From Belnapia moabensis DSM 16746 (GTDB taxonomy: Bacteria > Pseudomonadota > Alphaproteobacteria > Acetobacterales > Acetobacteraceae): DNA of 64,000 nucleotides. Below the pieces are notes generated by a model that worked only from the letters and a program-made list of their open reading frames with translations, searched no databases and was not told where the DNA came from. The stretch is from positions 124,001 through 188,000 of the forward strand of contig NZ_JQKB01000004.1 of the NCBI RefSeq assembly GCF_000745835.1. Direction: 5' to 3'. Shown piece after piece: positions 34,901 to 42,693 of the stretch; position 1 is the first letter of the stretch, and the number at the start of each line of letters is the position of its first letter. A program made the translations under genes and the position numbers.

Positions 34901-35424
34901 TCGATGAGGACAGCGCGGTCAGTCAGCCACCAGTCGCAGTTGCGGGTGCCGCCGACGCCGGCGACGCGGCCCTCGGCCAGCGGGAATTCGAGGCCGGACT
35001 GGGCGATCGCCGTCGTCTTGCCGCTGCCGGGCGGGCCGATGAAGACATACCAGGGCAGGTCATAGAGATAGCCGCCCTTGCCGCCGGTGGCCTGTTTCAA
35101 TGCGGCGAGGGCCGCCGTCAGCTTCTCGCGGAGCGCGGCTTCCTCCTCGGCGCTGGCCTGGGCCGTGGGGTCGGGGGCGGCGGCCTCGGCGACCAAGATT
35201 TTGTCGCGCTTCGCCCGGCGGAGGCCAATCAGCGTGACGGTGACGAGGAAGACGATGACGGGGAGCGCCGCCAGGGCGAGGCGGGGGATGAAGGATTCGA
35301 AGGGGTAGAATTCGCCGGCCCCGATCAGCGGGCCGTAGACCCAGAAGAGCGCAGCCATGGCGAGCGCCGCGACGAGGCCGGCGAGCGCGGGGACGGAGCC
35401 GAGGACGGAGAGCAGGGCTTCCAT
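31957..35424 (-). CDS. tssM: T6SS membrane subunit TssM (IcmF)
   Basis: This 1155-residue IcmF protein of the T6SS trans-envelope complex bridges the inner membrane and periplasm. Two N-terminal membrane helices span about 12-32 and 48-68. The cytoplasmic NTPase has Walker A GPPGSGKT at 130-137 (with TTAIAQSG following) and Walker B-like LIDTAGRY. A third membrane helix lies near residue 450 (GAWSLAAVVTLGGLAWS). The large periplasmic region contains IcmF-related and C-terminal TssM domains (FQPAS near the end in NLTLNFEPASSAG). It overlaps the tssL stop by one base. No TssJ lipoprotein gene was found beside it. Confidence 0.95.
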   Translation of the reverse strand: MEALLSVLGSVPALAGLVAALAMAALFWVYGPLIGAGEFYPFESFIPRLALAALPVIVFLVTVTLIGLRRAKRDKILVAEAAAPDPTAQASAEEEAALREKLTAALAALKQATGGKGGYLYDLPWYVFIGPPGSGKTTAIAQSGLEFPLAEGRVAGVGGTRNCDWWLTDRAVLIDTAGRYTTQDSDAAADKAGWDRFLAMLRRNRPRQPLNGVLVCFGVDMLSKLDAQGRQDHARAVRKRIKELEEKLGQRLPVYLLVSKADLLSGFTEFFDDLDKETRAQVWGMTFPLESGPEGSSGKFAGEFAALMTRLQARLLERLQAERGPSQRAAIMAFPGQVASLADPVGGFVQAAFGGTRLDPAPMLRGVYFASGTQEGTPIDRLTGALSRAFGLDPRRPVGVLGQRGRSFFLGRLLREVVFNEARLAARDRGAERRRRLVAIGAWSLAAVVTLGGLAWSYSAYTAEQRRAAALEEALAKAEGAGRTVRFDPVLDANLAAVLPYLDSAKPLPDAARTPGGGLGLSQEAELATGAEAAYRRTLDRVMLPRLLAGLEAQIRANFQRPDYLYEATRVYLMLGRQGPLDKPLVREWLLADWLRSFPGATGAPQRDALLGHLDALLAMDFSAYPLDGALVDGARRVFSRLPMAERVYSRLRPLGQSLRPWTPAEAVGPAGQRFFTRASGRPLTEGVPGLYTVDGLYKGLMPALGDAVRAAAGEAWVLGPEARATGAEDPARLEAAVLALYAEEYARAWQAMLDDLVLPPFRNLTDAAEGLNVLGAPTSPIRDLLRAAARQLSPGTPPDGWAAPGRGAEAQRVQAAQGQAAAPTGAEPVAQVVETRFQALRTAAGQPLDGVLAIVNELYVQVARLASSPPGTVVPAPTAGLDPGQRLLAEAARQPQPLARWLTALGQSTATQRSGGAKAAIAAAGGQALGPVCRALADPRGIPFPFRRDSAQDIPIDDFARLFGPGGALDQFFAQWVRPYVDTTQRPWRLVATAGLAPPVTQADVLQFERAQAIRDAFFPGGAMMGGLRFELIPQGLDPNAQGAILEVDGTRYEMPRGGPGRPIPLGWPSRGNLTLNFEPASSAGPLSLDSGWSAFRLVAGRQTTLQSTGQADRLRATVTQGDRSIVFELRTGSSIHPFGLRELQEFRCPQLAP

Positions 35425-36815
35425 CAGCGGGCGCCTCCGTAGTTCACCACCACTTCGATGCGGCGGTTCTCCTCGCGGCCGTCGGGCGTCGTGTTGGCGG
35501 CGACAGGTTCGCTCTCGCCGCGGCCCTCGGAGGTGAAGCGGCTGCGGTCGCCGCCGGTGGCCGTGGCGATGACGTCGAGGGCCGACTGCGCGCGGGCGGC
35601 GGAGAGGTGGTAGTTGGAGGGGAAGCGTGCCGTCTTGATCGGCTGGTTGTCGCTGTGGCCGAGGATTTGCACCGAGCCGGGCTCCTCACGCAGGGCCTCG
35701 CCGATGCGGTTCATCAGCGGCAGGAAGCGCGGGTCGAGCGCCGCGCTGCCGGAGGCGAACATGCCGCGGTTGCGGATGCGGACGACGACGCGGTTCGGGT
35801 CGGCGAGCACGGTGACGAGGCCCTGCTGGATCTCGGGGGCGAGGAACTGGCGCAGGCGCGCGGGCAGGTCGGGCCGCGCGGGTGCCGGGGCCGGTGGCGG
35901 CGGGGCGGGGGGCACGGGCGGGGCCGAGCGTTGGATGGTCGGCAGGGCGCCGGGGGGCAGGGCAGCGAGGCGGGCGAAGAGATCCTCCGAACGGCTGCCG
36001 AGGCTGTTGGCGAGGCCAGCATAGGCGATGCCGAGCACGGCGACGGTCATCACCGCGGCGACCCAGCTCGGCACGCTGCGGCTGGTGCGGCGGTGTGGGG
36101 CGTCGACGCCGCGCCAATGCGGGGAGAGCTCCCGCTCATAGGGGCCGCGGAGCTGGACAAGGAGCTGGTAGAGGCCCTCGCGGATGCGGTCGAGTTCCGC
36201 CGTGCCGCGCGGGGAGAGGCGGTAGCGGCCTTGCAGCCCGAGGGCGAGGCAGAGGTAGGAGACTTCAAGCGCCTGGCGGTAGCGGCCGGGGTCCTTCTGC
36301 ATCCCGGCAAGCATGTCGAAGAAGCGGTCGCCGGCCTTCACCTCCTGATGGAAGGTGGAGACGAGGGAATGGGCGCCCCAGCCGCTCTGCTGGCCCCAGG
36401 GCGTCGCCATGGCGACGTCGTCGATGGCGGCGCAGAGGCCGTAATGGGCGGCGCGGATTTCGTCCGGGTTGATCTCGGCGGTGCGGGCCTCGGCCTCGAA
36501 GTTGCGCACGGCGCGGATGGCGCGCTGGCGCAGCTCCTCCGGGTTCGGGACATGGACGCTGGCGACGAGGCGCGAGAGCAGGTCGAGCAGCGGCGCGGCG
36601 GCGGCGGAGAGCGGGCCGAGGCCAGTCTTCGGCAGGGTCTCCGCCTCGCCCGCCATGCGGGGTGTCGGGCCGAAATCGGGGACGGCAGGCGGGGCGCCGA
36701 AGACGGGCGGAGGTGTCGCGGGTGCGGCGGCGGGCATCGGCGCGGTGGCGCGGGTGGGGCCGCGCACCACCGTGCGGTCGCTGTCGTCGGGCTCGGAGAA
36801 GGGATTGTCGCTCAT
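35424..36815 (-). CDS. tssL: T6SS protein TssL (DotU/IcmH) with C-terminal OmpA domain
   Basis: This 463-residue inner-membrane T6SS subunit is the 'extended' type. The cytoplasmic DotU domain is about 75-245, one membrane helix is near 255-275, and a Pro-rich periplasmic linker follows. The OmpA-like peptidoglycan-binding domain is about 330-463 (ILGHSDNQPI, NYHLSAARAQSALDVI, ENRRIEVVV). The N-terminus MSDNPFSEPDDSDRTVVRGPT contains Thr15 in the DRTVVR context. This matches the Agrobacterium TssL threonine that PpkA phosphorylates and the FHA protein binds. It overlaps tssK by four bases and tssM by one. Confidence 0.94.
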   Translation of the reverse strand: MSDNPFSEPDDSDRTVVRGPTRATAPMPAAAPATPPPVFGAPPAVPDFGPTPRMAGEAETLPKTGLGPLSAAAAPLLDLLSRLVASVHVPNPEELRQRAIRAVRNFEAEARTAEINPDEIRAAHYGLCAAIDDVAMATPWGQQSGWGAHSLVSTFHQEVKAGDRFFDMLAGMQKDPGRYRQALEVSYLCLALGLQGRYRLSPRGTAELDRIREGLYQLLVQLRGPYERELSPHWRGVDAPHRRTSRSVPSWVAAVMTVAVLGIAYAGLANSLGSRSEDLFARLAALPPGALPTIQRSAPPVPPAPPPPAPAPARPDLPARLRQFLAPEIQQGLVTVLADPNRVVVRIRNRGMFASGSAALDPRFLPLMNRIGEALREEPGSVQILGHSDNQPIKTARFPSNYHLSAARAQSALDVIATATGGDRSRFTSEGRGESEPVAANTTPDGREENRRIEVVVNYGGAR

Positions 36816-38149
36816 GCGAGGATCGCCCAGAGCTCAATGCGAAGATTGGGGAATTCACCGGCGACGTGGATGGCGAAGCCGCCCGAGGTCTGCATCTGCT
36901 GCCAGTGCGGGCTACCGCGATCCAGCTCGAAATAGGTGGCGCCAGCGTGGAAGGGAATCTGGCGCGGCGCGACGGGGAGGGGGCGGACGGCGATGCCGGG
37001 GAGGGCGACGTTCACCAGCTCGCGGATGTGCTCGACGGCGCCGATCTTCACCTGGTTGGGGAAGAGGCGGCGGAGGTGCTCGGAGGGCATGTCGGCCTGG
37101 ACGGAGAGCACGAAGGAGCCGGCGCGGAGCCAGTTGCGGTCGGTGATCGGGCCGATGCGCACGCCGTGGCGGGCGTCGCGCAGCGGGATGGAGACGGCGT
37201 TCTGGTCGATATCGGCAGAGAGGGCGCGGCGCAGATCGGCGATCACCGGGGCGAAGCTGCGTTGCAAATCCTCGTGGCGGTAGCCGGGATAGGAGGCGGC
37301 GCGGCGGTTCGGGTCGGTGAAGGTGGCCAGTTCGCCAGCGAGCTGGACGAGGCCGCTGTAGAGCGCTTCCGGGTGGATGTTGCCGGCATCGGCCCAGTGG
37401 GCGAGCAAGGGCTGCCAGCGGTTCAAGGCCTGCAGGAGAAGGAACTGGCTGACATCGGCGACGCCGCGCGAGCCGGGCTGGGCGAGGCGCCCGGCGAGCG
37501 CTTCGGCGCGCTGGCCGATCATGCCGACCAGCTCGGCGACGAGGTTGGCCAGCGGGGCGGCGGCCGAGATGCGGAGGCAGGTGGGGATGTAGCGCTCATC
37601 GACGACGACGCGGCGGTCGGCCTGGACCTCGACGATGCGGGCGATGCCGATGCCGGTGAAGCCGGCGCGCTCCTCCGTCTCCAGCATGAAGCGGAGGCGC
37701 GGGCGGCCGACCTGGAGTTCGGCGGGGAGGGTGCTGTCGGAATGGGTGTCGAAGGCCTCGAAGCTGCGCAGCGCGTAGCGGGCGCCGCCGCTCTCCGGGC
37801 CTTCGGTGAAGGCGACCTCAGGGCTGCCGGGCTGGCGGAGCGGGGCGGCGAGGTAGACGACGGCGTTGCGGGTGCCCTCGGGGAGGTCGAGGGGCACCGG
37901 CTGGTCGGCCTGGCCCGGGATGGCGAAGGGCGTGCCGTCCTCGAGGACGCCGGCGGCATTGGCGAGGGCGAATTTGCCCGCGCCGAGCAGGTCGCGGTCG
38001 AGGGAGAGTTCCGTCACTCCCCAGGGGTGCGGGCGCAGCGGTGCGGTGCGGGCCTGGAGCAGGTGCTCCAGGTAGCGGTCCTGCTGCTGGAAGTGCTGGG
38101 CGCGAAGGAACATCCCCTCCTGCCAGACCACCTTGTCGTACCAGCTCAT
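36812..38149 (-). CDS. tssK: T6SS baseplate subunit TssK
   Basis: This 445-residue protein begins MSWYDKVVWQEGMFLRAQHFQQQDRYLE, the strongly conserved TssK start. It forms trimers connecting the baseplate to the TssL/TssM membrane complex. The N-terminal shell domain, a helical middle and the C-terminal receptor-binding-like domain (about 315-445, with PSEHLRRLFPNQVKIGAVEHI) are complete. It overlaps tssL by four bases and follows tagH after 27 bases. Confidence 0.94.
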   Translation of the reverse strand: MSWYDKVVWQEGMFLRAQHFQQQDRYLEHLLQARTAPLRPHPWGVTELSLDRDLLGAGKFALANAAGVLEDGTPFAIPGQADQPVPLDLPEGTRNAVVYLAAPLRQPGSPEVAFTEGPESGGARYALRSFEAFDTHSDSTLPAELQVGRPRLRFMLETEERAGFTGIGIARIVEVQADRRVVVDERYIPTCLRISAAAPLANLVAELVGMIGQRAEALAGRLAQPGSRGVADVSQFLLLQALNRWQPLLAHWADAGNIHPEALYSGLVQLAGELATFTDPNRRAASYPGYRHEDLQRSFAPVIADLRRALSADIDQNAVSIPLRDARHGVRIGPITDRNWLRAGSFVLSVQADMPSEHLRRLFPNQVKIGAVEHIRELVNVALPGIAVRPLPVAPRQIPFHAGATYFELDRGSPHWQQMQTSGGFAIHVAGEFPNLRIELWAILA

Positions 38150-38176
38150 GCCCCGAACTCCCCCCGGCGGTGCCGG

Positions 38177-39604
38177 CTACCGCCCGCCATCCTTGCGCGA
38201 CGCTTCCTCATAGGCCCGCGCGAAGGCCTTGCCGAAGGCGCTGTCGAAATCATCCTCGAACTGGTCGAGCAGTTGGGCGTGCTGCGCCTTGTAGGCCTCC
38301 CACAGGCGCTTCTCCCTTGCACCGAGGAAGCCGCCGCCCTTGTCGGCCGCCTCGATGCCGGCGGGCGCCAGCTTCTCGAGCAGGGCGCGGGCGGCGGCCT
38401 GGGTCGCGGCGAGCGAGGCGACCTGATGCGCATTGAGGTCGGCGACCGTCTCGTCGACGGCCTTCACCTGCGGCTTCGGGCCGAGCAGGGCGGCGAGGGC
38501 GGCGTCGTCGGTGGCGGCGAATTTCAGCGGGTTGTTGCCGGCGACGCGGAGCATCGTCTGCTCGATGCGGAATTCGCGCTTCACATCGGCCCGGGCGATC
38601 AGCAAGGCGCGGAGGCCGGCGACGGCGGCGCGAAGGCTGGCGCCGGCGGCGGTGAGGGCGGCGGCGGGGTCGGCACCGGCGAGGGCGGTCGGCGGCAGGC
38701 CGGCGCCTTGCAGCAGCAAGGCGAGGGCGGCGTCGGGGGCGAGCGGGGCGGCTGCGGGTGGCGGCGCGGCGGCGCGATTGGCCGGGGCGGGGATGGCAAT
38801 GCTCGGCACGCCCTCCTCGGCGAAGGGATCGGCCGGCTCGGGCGCGGGCGGCGCGTCGGCCGGCGGGTCCCAGGCGGGCATGGCAGTAGAGGGCGAGGCG
38901 GCGATGGCGGGGCGCGGCGCGGCCGGCAGTGGCGTGGCGGCCGGGATGGGCGGCGCGGCGGGCGGCGGCGCCTTGGGCGCGAGGTCGAAATCGAGGTCCC
39001 AGTCATCCGGGAGCGCCGTCGCCGCCGGCACCACCGCGCGGGGCGGGGTGAAGGCGTCTGAGGCCGCCGGCCGGTGGTCGGGCATCGGCGCGTCGTCGAT
39101 GAAGGGGTCGAAATCCGCCGGCAGGGCGACGCCGCCGCTCGGCAGGGCCGGGGTGGCGAAGCCAGGAGAGGGCGCCATCGACGGGGCCGGGGCGAAGGGA
39201 TCGGCGAAGGGGTCGGGCACGGCGCGGCCGGTGCCGGGGAGGGGCGATGCGCCCCAGCCGGAGCCGCTGCCAAAGCCCTGCTGCGCGGCGGCGCTGATCC
39301 GCACCTCGATCTCGTAGCTGCCGAGGCGGAGGCGGTCGCCATCCGAGAGGGAAGCGACCAGGTCGCGGCCGATCGGCGCCGTCGCGTGGTTGAGGAAGGT
39401 GCCGTTGGTCGAGAGGTCGCGTACCTGCCAGAAGCCACCACGGTACTCGAGGACGCAGTGGCGCTTGGAGAGCACGCGCTCCGGGTCCTGCAGCTGCCAT
39501 TCGCATTCGAGGCCGCGGCCGATGGTGAGGTCGCCACCGGAGGAATGGCGGCTCTCGGGCACCGCAGCCTCCGGGCAGCGCAGCACGTTGAGGGTCAGCT
39601 GCAT
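38177..39604 (-). CDS. tagH: T6SS FHA domain protein TagH
   Basis: This 475-residue protein has an N-terminal FHA domain (about 20-105: LTIGRGLECEWQL, RVLSKRHCVLEY, VRDLSTNGTFLNH). It has a long Ala/Pro-rich linker (about 120-290) and a C-terminal TagH domain (about 295-475) ending FDSAFGKAFARAYEEASRKDGGR. The FHA arginine, Ser and Asn residues that contact phosphothreonine are present. In Agrobacterium such a protein binds phosphorylated TssL and activates secretion. Its ATG is one base from the PAAR stop. The low-complexity linker accounts for its size. Confidence 0.9.
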   Translation of the reverse strand: MQLTLNVLRCPEAAVPESRHSSGGDLTIGRGLECEWQLQDPERVLSKRHCVLEYRGGFWQVRDLSTNGTFLNHATAPIGRDLVASLSDGDRLRLGSYEIEVRISAAAQQGFGSGSGWGASPLPGTGRAVPDPFADPFAPAPSMAPSPGFATPALPSGGVALPADFDPFIDDAPMPDHRPAASDAFTPPRAVVPAATALPDDWDLDFDLAPKAPPPAAPPIPAATPLPAAPRPAIAASPSTAMPAWDPPADAPPAPEPADPFAEEGVPSIAIPAPANRAAAPPPAAAPLAPDAALALLLQGAGLPPTALAGADPAAALTAAGASLRAAVAGLRALLIARADVKREFRIEQTMLRVAGNNPLKFAATDDAALAALLGPKPQVKAVDETVADLNAHQVASLAATQAAARALLEKLAPAGIEAADKGGGFLGAREKRLWEAYKAQHAQLLDQFEDDFDSAFGKAFARAYEEASRKDGGR

Positions 39605-39605
39605 C

Positions 39606-39893
39606 TCAGCTCACTATGACGGTCGGGTAGCCCAGGACGACACTGCCGCCATGCGCCGTCATGCTGCCCATATACGCGGCGGGTTGGCCTTTGATGAACA
39701 CCTTGAAGGAGCCGAGCACGATGGCGTCGGGCGGGCCGACGCAGACGCACATGTCGCCGACGCGGGCGGCGGGCAGGCCGCCGATCAGCACCGTCACCCC
39801 GCCCGGCGGCAGGATCGGGCCGCCGACATGCGGGACCGGGCCGGTGAACATGGGGCAGACATGCATGTCGGTGATGCGGGAGGCGGGGGGCAT
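39606..39893 (-). CDS. PAAR domain spike-tip protein
   Basis: This 95-residue protein is made almost entirely of a PAAR domain: MPPASRITDMHVCPMFTGPVPHVGGPILPPG at the start, then AARVGDMCVCVGPPDAIVLGSFKVFIKGQPAA. Conserved His and Cys residues form the zinc-binding tip. PAAR proteins sharpen the VgrG spike and can recruit effectors. This one has no effector extension. It overlaps the preceding DUF6931-like gene by one base (TGATG) and lies between vgrG and tagH in the operon. Confidence 0.92.
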   Translation of the reverse strand: MPPASRITDMHVCPMFTGPVPHVGGPILPPGGVTVLIGGLPAARVGDMCVCVGPPDAIVLGSFKVFIKGQPAAYMGSMTAHGGSVVLGYPTVIVS

Positions 39894-40489
39894 CAGCCCT
39901 CTCCTTCGGGCGGCAGGCGGCCGGCGCCGCCGGTGCCGATGTCGCGGGCGCTGGCGATGAAGCGCGGGTAGCGCGCCGGCGCGCGCTCGGGCGCGATGCG
40001 GACGGTGGCGAGCACCACCGCGCCGGCGACGGCGACGCCGGTGAGGTGCTCGGCGGGCGGGACCACCGGCTGGCCCTCGGGCGACATGCTGCCGCCGGAC
40101 CAGAAGGCGCCGACCGCGGCCCAGGCTTCCGTGCTGCGGAAGGCAGCCTTTTCGGCCGCGGCCATGGCGGCGCGGCGGGCAGCTTCGTCGGGGCGGCGGA
40201 CCCAGGCTTCGGCGGCGTCGAGCGCCTGGGCGTCCTCGGGCCGGGCGGCCGGGTCGGGCACGGCACGGGCGCACATGCAGGCCCACCAGACGGCCTCGCG
40301 CTTCGGCAGGGCATGGGCGAGGAGGCGGAGCGCCTCGGTCATGCGGCCGGCGCCTTCGAGCCGGGCGAGGGCCGCCTCGGCATCGGCGAGGCCGGCCAGC
40401 AGCGCGCTGCCCTCGGCATCGAGCTCGAGCCGGGGGAGGAGGGGGGAGAGGGCCACCAAGAGCTTGGAGGCGGTGCGTGTCGCGCTCAT
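39893..40489 (-). CDS. DUF6931-like T6SS-linked protein
   Basis: This 198-residue, mostly helical protein lies between vgrG and the PAAR gene. It resembles a conserved T6SS-linked family (DUF6931) with a signature such as REAVWWACMCARAVPDP followed by a run of Ala/Arg-rich helices (EAWVRRPDEAARRAAMAAAE). No catalytic motif or signal peptide is visible. The context suggests a spike-loading adaptor or accessory factor. Its gene starts five bases after the vgrG stop. The family name is recalled, not searched. Confidence 0.65.
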   Translation of the reverse strand: MSATRTASKLLVALSPLLPRLELDAEGSALLAGLADAEAALARLEGAGRMTEALRLLAHALPKREAVWWACMCARAVPDPAARPEDAQALDAAEAWVRRPDEAARRAAMAAAEKAAFRSTEAWAAVGAFWSGGSMSPEGQPVVPPAEHLTGVAVAGAVVLATVRIAPERAPARYPRFIASARDIGTGGAGRLPPEGEG

Positions 40490-40494
40490 GCCGC

Positions 40495-42492
40495 TCAGCC
40501 GATCATCACGATGGCGCCGGAGGCCTGCAGCATGGCAGTGCCCTTGACCGTGGTCATCAGCCCCTGCGCGTCGAGCTGCATGGTGCCGTTGAGCTTGACC
40601 ATCATGCCGTCGATGGTGACGCCCATCTGGTCGATCTTCACCTGCGACGCCCCGACCTTCAACGTGATGCCCTGCATCGCCTCGATGGTGACGGCGCCAA
40701 GCGAGGTCTTCACGCTGTAGCTCCCCATGTCGAGCGTCGTGCTCATGGCGCCCATGGAGAGCTTCAGGTCGTAGTTGCCCATCTTCAGGGTCTGCGAGAG
40801 GTTGCCGGTGCTGAGCGTGTAGGTGTCGTTGCCGGTCTTGATGGTGGTTTCGCGGTTGCCGGTATTGACCGTCAGCGTCTCGTTGCCCTCGATCGTCGTG
40901 GTGCGCTTGCCGGTCTTGACGAGGCGCGTCTCGTTGCCGTTGCGCACGGTGGTGTCGAGGTCGTGCTTCACCAGGACGTTCATGTCGAACTCGGCCTGGA
41001 GATAGACCTCCTCCGAGCCCTTCTTGTCCTCGAAGCGCAGCAGGTTGGCGTTGTCCTTGCCGCCGCCCTTTGAGGAGCGGGTGGTGATGCCGCTCTGGGT
41101 GTTGAGCGAGGGCATGGCGTAGGGCGGCGGGGCTTCCTGGTTGTGGAGGCTGCCGAGGACCACGGGCTTGTCCGGATCGCCGTCGAGGAAGCCGACCAGC
41201 ACCTCGTCGCCGATGCGCGGCAGAAACCAGGTGCCGCCCCATTTGCCGGCCCAGGGCTGCGAGACGCGGACATAGCAGGAGGTGTTCTGGTCCTTCTTGC
41301 CGTAGCGGTCCCAGAGGAACTGCACCTTCACCCGGCCATGCGCGTCGCAATGGATCTCCTCGCCGGAGGGGCCGGTGACGACGGCGCTCTGCAGCGCGGG
41401 CATCGCCGGGCGGCGGCGGGGTGCGGCGTTGCGCCAAGTGCGGTCGGCGGGGATGGCGACGAAGCTGTTGCCGTAATGCGACTGGCCGTCGCCGACCAGA
41501 TGCGTCTCGTCCATCGCCTCGTGGCGGAGGGCGGTGATGATCCAGGGCGTCGCCGCGCCGTCGAGCCCGTCCTGCACCTTGACCTTGCCGCCGGCGAAGA
41601 GGGCGGCGACCTGAGTGTGGCCCTCGGCCGAATCGGCGCCTGCCTCGTTCTGCTCCATGCCGAGGAGCGCCGGGTCCATGTCGCCCTGGGCGGCCTGGCC
41701 GGCGCCCCAGCGATAGACCTCCCAGCTGCTGGCATTGGGCGTGCCGAGCATGGTGGAGGCGTTGGCCTGCAGCAGGGTCGAGGGCTTCAGCATGTCGAAG
41801 TCGCGGGCGACATGCTTGCCCGGCTGCAGCGTGCCGGAGACGCGCCAGTCGGTGACGGCGTCGGCCTCGTTGGGCGCGGCGCGGACCACCAGCGTGCTGT
41901 CCGGCACCGGCGGGAAGTCGGCATTGGCGCCGGTCACCGTCAGCGTGTGGTCGCTCTCGCCATGCTGGAAGAAGTAGCCGGCGCCGACCTCGTCCATCAG
42001 CCGGCTGGCGAAGTCGAAATCGGTTTCATGGAACTGCACGCAGTAGGGACGCGGGGCGGAGGGCAGGGTGCCGAAGCGCGCCGGGGCGACGCTCGCCTCG
42101 CCGAAGAGCTTCTGCAGGATGGCCTGCACGGACTGGTCCTGGAAGATGCGGCAATCCGCCGTGCGGGTCATGTTCCAGAGCAGCGGCACGGCCTCGAGCC
42201 GGTAGGCGGTGAGGTCGCGCTCATGCCCGGCGACCTTGGCGAAGCCGCGGACCATGCCGTTGAAGTGCCGCGGCGGCTGGGTGCCGAGGGTGACGGTGCA
42301 GGTGACCGACTTGCCGAGCAGGTCCTTCGGCGTGAGGGCGGCATTCGCCGAGAGGACCTCCGCCTCGATGACGAAGGGGCGGCCGATCGCTTCCGTCACG
42401 CTGAGGTGGCGGAGCACCAGAACGTCGGGCCCGAGCGGCGAGGTGATCCCGAGGAGCCTGCCCGACTGGCTGATCTCCGACGAACCCGACAT
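40495..42492 (-). CDS. vgrG: T6SS spike protein VgrG (TssI)
   Basis: This 665-residue protein combines gp27-like (about 20-380) and gp5-like OB (about 390-470) domains with a C-terminal beta-helix. The motifs RPYCVQFHETDFDFASRLMDEVGAGYFFQH and VKVQFLWDRYGKKDQNTSCYVRVSQPWAG are diagnostic. The C-terminal half shows repeated TG(N)-type strands (ETLTVNTGNRETTIKTGNDTYTL is cut from this stretch in part) typical of the needle. There is no extra effector domain. It is the first gene of the T6SS operon. The start at 42492 follows GGGGGAGT. The larger frame would run antisense through the RraA gene. Confidence 0.95.
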   Translation of the reverse strand: MSGSSEISQSGRLLGITSPLGPDVLVLRHLSVTEAIGRPFVIEAEVLSANAALTPKDLLGKSVTCTVTLGTQPPRHFNGMVRGFAKVAGHERDLTAYRLEAVPLLWNMTRTADCRIFQDQSVQAILQKLFGEASVAPARFGTLPSAPRPYCVQFHETDFDFASRLMDEVGAGYFFQHGESDHTLTVTGANADFPPVPDSTLVVRAAPNEADAVTDWRVSGTLQPGKHVARDFDMLKPSTLLQANASTMLGTPNASSWEVYRWGAGQAAQGDMDPALLGMEQNEAGADSAEGHTQVAALFAGGKVKVQDGLDGAATPWIITALRHEAMDETHLVGDGQSHYGNSFVAIPADRTWRNAAPRRRPAMPALQSAVVTGPSGEEIHCDAHGRVKVQFLWDRYGKKDQNTSCYVRVSQPWAGKWGGTWFLPRIGDEVLVGFLDGDPDKPVVLGSLHNQEAPPPYAMPSLNTQSGITTRSSKGGGKDNANLLRFEDKKGSEEVYLQAEFDMNVLVKHDLDTTVRNGNETRLVKTGKRTTTIEGNETLTVNTGNRETTIKTGNDTYTLSTGNLSQTLKMGNYDLKLSMGAMSTTLDMGSYSVKTSLGAVTIEAMQGITLKVGASQVKIDQMGVTIDGMMVKLNGTMQLDAQGLMTTVKGTAMLQASGAIVMIG

Positions 42493-42693
42493 ACTCCCCC
42501 CTGCGCCCCGTTCCGCTATCATACAGTCCCTACTTCCGGTGGAATAGCGCGATCCAGCCCTGGCCGGCGGGATTTTCGCGACGACGTGAGCATTATGGCG
42601 ACGGGTGTGGGCCCTGGGGGCTGGGCGGCGGCCGGGTATTTGACCGGTGGGCTCGCCTCCGTGAAGCTGGATGCCTCCGGGAGGACCGAACCC

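Noticed and set aside
40495-40900. VgrG C-terminus as a fused toxin domain
   Set aside because: The repeats are the ordinary VgrG beta-helix and the protein ends without an extra domain.
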